Positions 5,937 through 12,099 of a DNA stretch of 13,036 nt are shown in pieces. The position numbers and the translations under genes were made by a program. Source of the DNA: Candidatus Kerfeldbacteria bacterium (GTDB lineage: Bacteria; Patescibacteriota; Patescibacteriia; UBA9570); NCBI GenBank assembly GCA_003512175.1, contig DOSP01000081.1:1-13036 (forward strand), written 5' to 3'. Numbering within the stretch: position 1 is the first letter of the stretch; each line of letters starts with the position of its first letter. The notes beneath the pieces were generated by a model. It did no database searches, was not told where the DNA came from, and saw only the letters and a list, made by a program, of their open reading frames with translations.

Positions 5937-8065
5937 GTGAGTAGCGTTTTCACTTTTGACCGATTTTTAGCTTGATCCTGCAGTAGCATGTAGAGATAAT
6001 ATTTTTTTCCGATTTGTTTAACTTTGCCTGTGCGATTTCTACTGGTCTGTTTGTACCTACTGTTCAGTAGTTTGGCGCGCGACATTTTTTTATCAGTAAA
6101 CTTTACATAATATTTTGTGACACCGGAAACGGCCGACCAAGCCATATAGGGGTGGAGCGATTTGCCCTTGACTATTTTTGTGTAGGTATCAGGGTTAATG
6201 GTTTTGATGCGCTTGGTTTTCTTTTTGGAACTGTAGATTTTGAGCTTAGTTGGTACAGTTGGCTTGGTGGTATCAATCACAATCTGTTTTCCAGCAGATA
6301 AATTTGTGGTGGGTGTGGTCACGGTGAGACTATCTCCACTGGAATCGACAATGGTACCAGTGATGCTTTTCACCGCTAAATCGGCGCTGGTATCGCCAGC
6401 TTGTACGGTATAGTCACACGTACCAGTTGTGGCATCTGCAATAGTAAACGTACAGGTGCGATCAGTACTGCCTGTTTCGAGCGTTACTGTCACATCACCG
6501 GTGGATGTAACCGTTTCGGAAAAAGTCACATCAATATCAACAGTGGTGCCTTTTTTATAGTATCCGTTGGCGGTAGTTGATGTCACAGCCAGCACGGTTG
6601 GTGCAGAATCAACACTGATACAATCTGGTGTCGTGCCTGTTTCTCCACTACAATAGCCGGCCTGATCGAGCTCAACGGCCCGTAAGGCTTTCTCTACCTC
6701 CTGGCAGTCTTCATCACTGTACAGATCAGCACAGGCCGCCAGCAACGCCGTGTACGCCCCATTAAAATCGGTGGTGGTGGTGAAGTAGGTGGTTTGTGCT
6801 CGATAAAAAATGGCTTCTTCTTTGGCCCGGCCCAACGCCGTGACGGTGCAGCCATTAAAGCTGCCGCCTTCCGCCATCAAATACGCCGCTTTATTGACCA
6901 CGGAGCTGTTATAATGTACGCCTCCACTATCACCGGTACCACAGTAAAACTGCTCACTGTTATAGCGATCAGGGTACGGCACGGAAGCACCGTTATCATC
7001 CACATACGTCACGGTGGTAGGATCAGCCATATCGCGCAAAGTGCCAATGACGGAATCTGCTCCCATCAACCAGTCGTTGGTACCAGTAGCATAATACTCG
7101 AGAGCTTCACCGAACACATCGGAATTGGCTTCGTTCAGGGCACCCGTTTCATTGGTATAGGCTAAACCAGCCGGAGCTCCGGTCTCGTCGAGAATGCTAA
7201 AGTAATTCACGGCATGGGCATACTCATGGCCCGCTATATCATTGGTCACTAAACCTTCACAAAAGCGCAGCGTGCCAACGCCATCAAAAAAAGCATTGGG
7301 GCAACTAGTGTAATCGTTGTAACTACTATAGTAGTAATCTAAGTAGGTCAGTGTGGTGGTGGTAGTGGCACCATAGTAGGTGCCATCTCCCATGCCGCCC
7401 GCGTTATTCGCACCATCCCGCCCAAATGTAGTGGTGTAGTAGTTATAAACTTGGCCAAGCAAGTCGTAGAGATCATCGGTGTCTGTGTCGGAGGTGATGA
7501 AGAAATTTGGATTAGCCCCCCTGGCCGCCTGGCCTTCGGATCGGCCGTAGGTATAACCGGTCGTGCCATCTAAGGCATCGATATAGCAATCACCAGTATA
7601 CGCGCCGTAGGAACAGTCATACACTAATCGGTTCACGGCATCATAGATTCCAGCAATCTGATAGACTGATTCACCCGTGAGGGCATTGATATAATAATAG
7701 TCATGGACGAGTGGTTCACGGTTATAGACTTCTATCTCCCACACTAATACACTTTGGTCTGGTTTATTTTTATTGATCAGATACTCATTAAACACATACA
7801 ACGTACTATTTCGGACCGAGACAGTTTGGCCAGCTAACTCTTGAGCAATACTGCCAGCAGCATCCGCCGACACGGTTGGAATGGTATCAACCGAAATAGT
7901 ATCGAGGCTTTTCCCGGTAATGGTGCGTCGATCGTCCTCTGGGTTGTAGTGCATTTTGACCTGCCCGCCAAAGACTGGCACGTCATCGTAACTCTGTTGA
8001 TAGGTTACGTGTTCTACACCAACGGAATCTACAGTCATGGCCGAAACTTGAGCCAATGCCATCAT
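5921..8065 (-). CDS. M4 (thermolysin-type) metalloprotease with shortened propeptide, Ig-like and basic FnIII-like C-terminal domains
   Basis: This 714-residue protein contains a full M4 active site: HEYAH (His280, Glu281, His284), the third zinc ligand in NEANSD (Glu312, with Asp316), and the catalytic-His motif DSGGVHYNSS (His384). Upstream are part of an FTP propeptide domain (HVTYQQSYDDVPVFGGQ, about 19-35) and a PepSY-like region (about 60-130). The catalytic domain spans roughly 140-470. A bacterial Ig-like domain follows (about 488-600; KKGTTVDIDVTFSETV), then an FnIII-like tail (about 605-714) with about 30 Lys/Arg and only 4 Asp/Glu. No ordinary signal peptide is seen. The frame is closed by a TAG 11 codons above the ATG, and the propeptide is about 60 residues shorter than in prothermolysin. 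Starts at 8065 or 8062 are both possible. M4 enzymes are normally secreted endopeptidases; export here is unresolved. Confidence 0.93.
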   Translation of the reverse strand: MMALAQVSAMTVDSVGVEHVTYQQSYDDVPVFGGQVKMHYNPEDDRRTITGKSLDTISVDTIPTVSADAAGSIAQELAGQTVSVRNSTLYVFNEYLINKNKPDQSVLVWEIEVYNREPLVHDYYYINALTGESVYQIAGIYDAVNRLVYDCSYGAYTGDCYIDALDGTTGYTYGRSEGQAARGANPNFFITSDTDTDDLYDLLGQVYNYYTTTFGRDGANNAGGMGDGTYYGATTTTTLTYLDYYYSSYNDYTSCPNAFFDGVGTLRFCEGLVTNDIAGHEYAHAVNYFSILDETGAPAGLAYTNETGALNEANSDVFGEALEYYATGTNDWLMGADSVIGTLRDMADPTTVTYVDDNGASVPYPDRYNSEQFYCGTGDSGGVHYNSSVVNKAAYLMAEGGSFNGCTVTALGRAKEEAIFYRAQTTYFTTTTDFNGAYTALLAACADLYSDEDCQEVEKALRAVELDQAGYCSGETGTTPDCISVDSAPTVLAVTSTTANGYYKKGTTVDIDVTFSETVTSTGDVTVTLETGSTDRTCTFTIADATTGTCDYTVQAGDTSADLAVKSITGTIVDSSGDSLTVTTPTTNLSAGKQIVIDTTKPTVPTKLKIYSSKKKTKRIKTINPDTYTKIVKGKSLHPYMAWSAVSGVTKYYVKFTDKKMSRAKLLNSRYKQTSRNRTGKVKQIGKKYYLYMLLQDQAKNRSKVKTLLTYKAE
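5935..5957 (+). terminator. Weak hairpin at the convergent gene ends
   Basis: AAGTGA (5935-5940) and TCACTT (5950-5955) can form a 6-bp stem with a 9-nt loop followed by a short T run (through 5957). It lies right after the stop codon of the beta-helix gene and inside the last codons of the convergent protease gene. It is the only candidate operon terminator I see, and it is weak. Confidence 0.25.
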
Positions 8066-8104
8066 ATTGGGTAAGTATAGCAGATTTGTTATACTTACCT
8101 AATT
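8066..8104. promoter_or_regulatory. Symmetric divergent promoter for the M4 protease and DUF218 genes
   Basis: Two start codons face away from each other across 39 bp. GGTAAGTATA (8070-8079) and TATACTTACC (8090-8099) form a perfect 10-bp inverted repeat, extending to 14 bp (8066-8079 with 8090-8103) with one mismatch. Each arm carries TATACT preceded by TGn (extended -10): on the plus strand at 8090-8095, and on the minus strand at 8079-8074. Each has a TTRGGT-like -35 seventeen bp upstream (8067-8072 plus; 8102-8097 minus). The -10 boxes end 9 nt before the GTG at 8105 and 8 nt before the ATG at 8065, so both mRNAs should be leaderless or nearly so. The dyad could also be an operator. Confidence 0.7.
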
Positions 8105-8710
8105 GTGATTGAAGCAATCGTCATTTTGGGCAAAGGCATAGAACCAGGTGGGATGGTACCCAACTTGGTTCGTCACGAACTCGACTACGCTATTCGCTTA
8201 TACGGGCAGCAACCCATTCAGGCAGTAATCTGCAGTGGACAGTATTGGGGCTTGGCGGTGAATCCAAGTCATGCCACCGAAGCGTCTGTCATGTGCCAGT
8301 ATCTTCAGCCACACTTGCCGGCAGCGGTACAGCTCATCGCGGAAGATCAATCGAAAGATACGATAGGGAATCTGCTGTATACAAAGGCTTTGCTGGATGA
8401 GCAGCCCTGGCGTCACATTCTGATCTTGGCGTCAGTCGATCATTTGCCAAGAATTCAATATATCGCTGAACATGTCTTTGGGCACGATTATGCATTATCG
8501 TATCATGGCCATCAACATAGCTATACCGTACGACAATATCTTCACCTGGTGCGGTATGAACGGCTAGCCTGGTGGTATGCCCGGTGGTTTTTCTATCGGT
8601 TGGCGCATCATCCGGACACACCGTGGCAACAGTATCATTTTATGTATCATCCTAATCTCAGGCAGCGCGTGGTGAGGCGTATGATTCGGCGGCCAGTTTA
8701 TCCGGTGTAG
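8105..8710 (+). CDS. DUF218 (YdcF/SanA-like) protein
   Basis: This 201-residue protein begins with GTG. It carries the DUF218 layout: a first strand ending in a Gly-rich turn (IVILGKGIEPGG, 5-16), VICSGQYWG (41-49), a Glu in ATEASVM (59), EDQSKDTIGN (80-89; family pattern E-x-x-S-x-x-T-x-x-N), and ILILASVDHLPRIQYI (105-120). DUF218 proteins include E. coli YdcF, SanA and ElyC. YdcF binds S-adenosylmethionine, while SanA and ElyC act in envelope integrity; a precise reaction for this one cannot be stated. There is no signal peptide or membrane segment. The C-terminal part is rich in Tyr, Trp, His and Arg and ends with a strongly basic stretch. It is divergently transcribed from the M4 protease from a shared symmetric promoter. 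Confidence 0.8.
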   Translation: MIEAIVILGKGIEPGGMVPNLVRHELDYAIRLYGQQPIQAVICSGQYWGLAVNPSHATEASVMCQYLQPHLPAAVQLIAEDQSKDTIGNLLYTKALLDEQPWRHILILASVDHLPRIQYIAEHVFGHDYALSYHGHQHSYTVRQYLHLVRYERLAWWYARWFFYRLAHHPDTPWQQYHFMYHPNLRQRVVRRMIRRPVYPV

Positions 8711-8713
8711 CTG

Positions 8714-8722
8714 TGGTATACT
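8714..8722 (+). promoter_or_regulatory. Extended -10 box (TGG-TATACT), predicted near-leaderless
   Basis: TATACT (8717-8722) is preceded by TGG, an extended -10. It ends 8 nt before the ATG at 8731, so the transcript would begin about two bases before the start codon. No clear -35 is seen at 17 nt, as is usual for extended -10 promoters. The box follows the DUF218 stop codon by only a few bases. Confidence 0.55.
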
Positions 8723-8730
8723 CAATCCGT

Positions 8731-8961
8731 ATGAAAACCTCACCGATTTTAGCAGTCATTATTGGATTCGGTGTGATTGGTATCATTATTCTTGGTGTGA
8801 TTGGGATAATGGGCTGGACCGTGTTATCAAACTCACCTATGCAACGAGATGATTTAACCTGTGGTGGAGCGTCGGGATTAACCTGCCCAGACGGATATAC
8901 CTGTTTCTATAGCGATGAAGAGGGGATTATTGATCCAACCGGCGTATGCGTTGTGGAATAG
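8731..8961 (+). CDS. Small membrane-anchored protein with four-cysteine motif
   Basis: Starting from the ATG at 8731 gives 76 residues. A GTG at 8713 in the same frame overlaps the -10 box and would add an unlikely six residues. Residues about 6-32 form one long hydrophobic segment rich in Ile and Gly, serving as an N-terminal membrane anchor. The exposed tail has four cysteines (44, 52, 58, 73) in the pattern C-GG-x-SGL-x-CP-x-GY-x-C...D-x-x-GVC. This resembles short Kazal-like or cysteine-knot motifs that I recall at the ends of Patescibacteria lipoproteins. It likely forms two disulfides outside the membrane. Its stop overlaps the amidohydrolase start by 16 bases, so the two genes are probably co-translated and may act together. 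Confidence 0.68.
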   Translation: MKTSPILAVIIGFGVIGIIILGVIGIMGWTVLSNSPMQRDDLTCGGASGLTCPDGYTCFYSDEEGIIDPTGVCVVE

Positions 8962-9962
8962 TATTTACTATCCTGTTGTTCGGTGTGGTTGGGCCAAGTG
9001 TGGTTGCAGCGAGTTGTGTCTATCCAGGAACGCAAGGTAAAGTGACGGATTATTACACTGGCCCACTGATTGATACTCATTTGCACATTCCTTCCCCGGA
9101 AGACAGTAATAATGGCAACCCGGTACTGTGGCAAGATATGTCGATGAAGGACATTGCCTGTACTTTGAAGCAAGAGGGGACCAAGTCGGCCTTTGCGTTT
9201 TTTCCAATCTATGTTGGCTCGCCGCTCGATGAATTTTATTTGGCGGCTGAACGCGCTCAGGCCAAATATCCCGATTTGTTCGTACGCTTTATTAATCCGC
9301 CGGGTAAACAAAGTGGTGTGCCGACAGTGACGGCTAATCGGTTGAAGAAATTATTGAAAGGTCATGATGGGTTATTTCAAGGCTATGGTGAGATTGCGCT
9401 CTATGGCCATGACGGTGAAGCGGTCAATCCATATCATCCCAATGCCGAGATTTTTTTGGAGATCTATACCGTGGTGAATAAGCGAAAGCTGTTAGTGTAT
9501 TTCCACCCAGGAGTGGACCAATTAGATAGTTTTGCGGAGGTACTGGCCCAGTATCCCGATGTGAATTTTATTGTGCACGGTGAGCAAATTGAGCAGCAGG
9601 TGGGCGATTTAATGGATGACTATCCAAATATCTACTTCACGGTAAATGATTTGTATGGGGATCAATATTTGTTGCACCAAAACGAAACCAGCCAGAGTTT
9701 CTTGGATAAAACCGATGACTATGAAACCTTATTGCAACAAGATTTAGCCACCTGGCAAGCGGTGATTGAGGCGCATCCCGACCAATTTTTGTGGGGGACA
9801 GATCGTGGTGGGGTGGCGGCCTGGACACTGAACAAAAAAGTCGGGCGGCGGCTAGCGGATTACGGCCGCGCCTTTATTGCGCGGTTGGATCCGGCGGTAC
9901 AAGAAAACTTTGCTTATAAAAATGCCCAGGCGCTGGTTGACAGTACCACAACGAACGAGTAA
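8946..9962 (+). CDS. Exported amidohydrolase-superfamily protein (Amidohydro_2-like)
   Basis: This 338-residue protein has a signal peptide (hydrophobic core GIVFTILLFGVVGPSVVA, likely cut near residues 21-22). The mature part shows amidohydrolase metal-site motifs: DTHLH (His45, His47), YFHPG (His187), IVHGEQ (His211) and WGTDRGG (Asp286). This is the ligand order HxH, His, His, Asp of the PF04909 (ACMSD-like) branch, which hydrolyses or decarboxylates small substrates on a TIM barrel. GYGEIALYG before His187 also fits the family. The reaction cannot be read from sequence. Export is unusual for this branch, whose known members are mostly cytoplasmic. The ATG lies inside the upstream small gene in another frame, with a 16-base overlap. 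No later start preserves the signal peptide. Confidence 0.82.
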   Translation: MRCGIVFTILLFGVVGPSVVAASCVYPGTQGKVTDYYTGPLIDTHLHIPSPEDSNNGNPVLWQDMSMKDIACTLKQEGTKSAFAFFPIYVGSPLDEFYLAAERAQAKYPDLFVRFINPPGKQSGVPTVTANRLKKLLKGHDGLFQGYGEIALYGHDGEAVNPYHPNAEIFLEIYTVVNKRKLLVYFHPGVDQLDSFAEVLAQYPDVNFIVHGEQIEQQVGDLMDDYPNIYFTVNDLYGDQYLLHQNETSQSFLDKTDDYETLLQQDLATWQAVIEAHPDQFLWGTDRGGVAAWTLNKKVGRRLADYGRAFIARLDPAVQENFAYKNAQALVDSTTTNE

Positions 9963-10081
9963 ACTTGTTCTACAAATATAGATAACAGGACGCCACTCCG
10001 TGTAGGTTCTTATAAACAAGGCGCGTCACTTCTTCAAACGGAGAAAAGAAGGGTAGGTTAATTATTGACCACCCTTTTCCT
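9963..10081 (+). promoter_or_regulatory. 119-nt leader of the large surface-protein gene
   Basis: This is the longest non-coding stretch of the window. I find no strong promoter; TATAAA at 10012-10017 is a possible -10 box without a good -35. The segment GTAGGTT occurs twice (10002-10008 and 10053-10059). Several 6-bp pairings are possible: CTTGTT 9965-9970 with AACAAG 10016-10021; CTCCGT 9997-10002 with ACGGAG 10038-10043; CTTCTT 10029-10034 with AAGAAG 10046-10051. The last overlaps the terminator-like hairpin by one base. Some of these could arise by chance. Confidence 0.35.
10051..10078 (+). terminator. Terminator-like hairpin directly upstream of a start codon
   Basis: GGGT-A-GGTTAA (10051-10061) pairs with TTGACC-ACCC (10065-10074), giving a 10-bp stem with one bulged A, one G-T pair and a 3-nt loop. 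TTTT follows at 10075-10078. It ends three bases before the ATG at 10082. It may terminate the amidohydrolase transcript, or act as an attenuator for the next gene. No -10 box is present that could start a leaderless transcript after it. Confidence 0.5.
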
Positions 10082-12028
10082 ATGAAACGATCAGACCTCT
10101 TTCGATATATCATCATATCGTTTTTTGCGTTCGGTATAGTTGTCACTCCATTGTGGGCAGCGAACCTAGGGAACATCAAAACAAAAACGATCATTATGGT
10201 TGGAAAGGTAGCCACCTTACAACGTAAGGGTGCCCAACCAGTTACGGTTAAGGATAATTTGGCCGTGCGTGGGAATATTACCTTACCAGCCAATCGTACG
10301 GTAGACGGAGTAGACGTGAGCTCGTTGAATACCATTGTGGCCGCGCTCACAGGTTTACCTGCGGGGTGTACCAGTAATCAAGTGGCGAAGTTTGATGGTG
10401 ACAGCTGGGAATGTGGCAACGATATTGATACTGATACAGATACCGATACCGACACCAATACTACCTATACGGCCGGTACGGGCATTGCTATTACCAATGG
10501 TGTAATCAGCTCAACTGTTGTGGATACCGACACGGATACCAACACCACCTATTCAGCTGGAACGGGCATAACTATTAACGGCACAACCATCTCGGCTAGT
10601 CTTGGCACCAGTATCGATGCTGATGAACTTGCCTCCACCGCCATTCAAGCTGGTGATATTGAAACCGGTGATCTACCTAGTTTGTCGTCAGATAATCTAA
10701 CTGATGTGAGTTCGCTCGCCATGCTGGATGAAGCCGAAAGCATCACAGCTAATTGGGTAAATACGGCTAATCCATGGGATGATAACGAAGTGGCGAATAG
10801 TCTGACACTAACTGGGGGTACCATTAATGATGTCACTATTGGAGCCACAACTGCATCGTCTGGAAATTTTTCGAGCTTGAGCGTGAGAAATGTCACGACC
10901 TCGTTAACAATGCCAAGTTATTTTAGTCGAAAAGCGATTAGTGCCGAACTAGCTGGACAAACATTTATTACTGCCGTGGCCGCTGTGTTCGGTTCAGATA
11001 ATTTACCGTTTGTTGTCTATGGCAAAGCCTCCGACGCAGCTATTTATTCGGTAACCTGCAATAACGAAGTCTGTAACGACACTATAGTCTCGTCGTTGGT
11101 GACTACAACGGGTGCCGGCGGAGCTAATCAGATAGACACAGTGGTTGGACCTGATGGGTATCCGCAGATTGCGTATTATGATAGTGCATTAGGAGATTTA
11201 ATGTTCGTTGATTGTTCCAGTTTAACCTGTGCCAGCGGCAGTAATACCAAATCTACGTTAGATAATTCGGCCACAGCCGTGGGCAAATCGGTCGACATGA
11301 TTATAGGGTCGGATGGCTTTCCACAGATTGCTTATATTGATGATACCAATGATGATCTCAAAATCTTTGATTGTGGAAACGCTACCTGTAGCAGTGGTAA
11401 TACCACCTCGACGGTCGATTCAGGAAACATTGGTGTCGGGGTAGCCTTTGCCTCTGCCCTAGATGGTCGTGGCGTGATGGTTTACGAGACTAGCGGTTCT
11501 CCAGACGTGCTGACCTATGGGCGCTGCGATAACGCTACCTGCACTGCGATTACGACAGCGACAATAGACGCGTCAGCTGTCATCGGCAAAACGCCGGCTA
11601 TTACCATGAGTGATAATTTGGTTCCCATCATCGTTTTTGTCGACGACACGAATGTGATTACGATTTATTGCGGTAATATTACCTGCGATAGCGGTCGCGT
11701 AGCTACCACGCAATATGCTAGTGCTTCGTCGGTGGATGACTATGTTGATATTACCATCGGAGCAGACGGTCAGCCACTGTTTTCGTTCAGTGATTATGCC
11801 AATGGTGCGAGTGGGCCACTCTATATTACTTATTGTGGGAACAATGATTGTTCATCGGCAGCGAACGTTGACGTGCAGCAAACCAATGCCGCTTCACTCA
11901 ATTCGGCTGGTGAACAAAATTTATTGATTCGCCAGAATGGTTTGCCTTCAATTGTGGTGGGCGGCGATATTTTAGAAATGTTGAGCGCCAACAACAAATT
12001 CTTCGCCGATTACTGGACGAGAGAGTAA
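10082..12028 (+). CDS. Large exported surface protein: tail-fibre-like repeats plus six-bladed C-x4-C propeller
   Basis: This 648-residue protein begins with a signal peptide (basic MKRSDLFR, hydrophobic core, likely cut near residues 26-27). Residues 60-115 contain segments seen in phage tail and surface fibre proteins (LPANRTVDGVDVSSL, QVAKFDGDSWEC). Two Asp-Thr tracts (116-125, 148-153) each precede a repeat of the form NTTY-x-AGTGI-x-I-x-G (126 and 154). LTLTGGTINDVTIGATTASS (241-260) is a further fibre-like segment. From about 300 on, six blades of 48-55 residues each contain a C-x4-C pair (Cys326, 378, 431, 482, 530, 585 plus 5), mostly near GSDG-x-PQIAY-type strands. The pattern suggests a disulfide-clamped propeller outside the cell. 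No anchor or enzyme motif is seen. It could be an adhesin; the evidence is architecture only. Confidence 0.78.
   Translation: MKRSDLFRYIIISFFAFGIVVTPLWAANLGNIKTKTIIMVGKVATLQRKGAQPVTVKDNLAVRGNITLPANRTVDGVDVSSLNTIVAALTGLPAGCTSNQVAKFDGDSWECGNDIDTDTDTDTDTNTTYTAGTGIAITNGVISSTVVDTDTDTNTTYSAGTGITINGTTISASLGTSIDADELASTAIQAGDIETGDLPSLSSDNLTDVSSLAMLDEAESITANWVNTANPWDDNEVANSLTLTGGTINDVTIGATTASSGNFSSLSVRNVTTSLTMPSYFSRKAISAELAGQTFITAVAAVFGSDNLPFVVYGKASDAAIYSVTCNNEVCNDTIVSSLVTTTGAGGANQIDTVVGPDGYPQIAYYDSALGDLMFVDCSSLTCASGSNTKSTLDNSATAVGKSVDMIIGSDGFPQIAYIDDTNDDLKIFDCGNATCSSGNTTSTVDSGNIGVGVAFASALDGRGVMVYETSGSPDVLTYGRCDNATCTAITTATIDASAVIGKTPAITMSDNLVPIIVFVDDTNVITIYCGNITCDSGRVATTQYASASSVDDYVDITIGADGQPLFSFSDYANGASGPLYITYCGNNDCSSAANVDVQQTNAASLNSAGEQNLLIRQNGLPSIVVGGDILEMLSANNKFFADYWTRE
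10427..10570 (+). repeat. Degenerate GATACN tracts and 84-bp coding repeat
   Basis: Codons for Asp-Thr alternate as GATACN hexamers in a first tract (10427-10456) and a second shorter tract (about 10523-10540). Each is followed by a similar sequence coding for NTTY-x-AGTGI-x-I; the two NTTY units start 28 codons apart. Third-base differences between the units show that the duplication is not recent. Confidence 0.6.
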
Positions 12029-12043
12029 GCCTCGGGCGGATAT

Positions 12044-12072
12044 TTTTCATCAGGGTCACTCTGTGGTACACT
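12044..12072 (+). promoter_or_regulatory. Promoter of the lipoprotein gene
   Basis: TTTTCA (12044-12049) and TACACT (12067-12072) are 17 bp apart, and the -10 is preceded by TGG (extended -10). The expected start is near 12079, giving a leader of about 21 nt. A second option is TATCAT (12089-12094), which ends 5 nt before the ATG at 12100 and would give a leaderless message. Confidence 0.45.
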
Positions 12073-12099
12073 GAGTGTAATTATTAACTATCATTGCAT

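Noticed and set aside
6794..7165. 123-codon plus-strand open frame inside the M4 protease gene
   Set aside because: It is antisense to the conserved catalytic region of the protease, has no recognisable family, start signal or neighbours, and is explained by the base composition of the real gene.
8713..8730. GTG at 8713 as start of the small membrane protein
   Set aside because: It overlaps the TATACT promoter box; the ATG at 8731 gives a better N-terminus (MKTSPILAV) and correct spacing to the -10.
10427..10570. CRISPR-like or non-coding tandem repeat
   Set aside because: The repeats are short, degenerate at third codon positions, lie within a coding frame and lack spacers.
10082..10900. 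Prophage tail gene
   Set aside because: Tail-fibre-like segments occur, but there is a signal peptide, the C-terminus is an extracellular propeller and no phage genes are nearby; such segments are also used by bacterial surface proteins.
12029..12048. GCC-TCG-GGC followed by T run as terminator of the surface-protein gene
   Set aside because: The stem is only 3 bp, too short to support a call.
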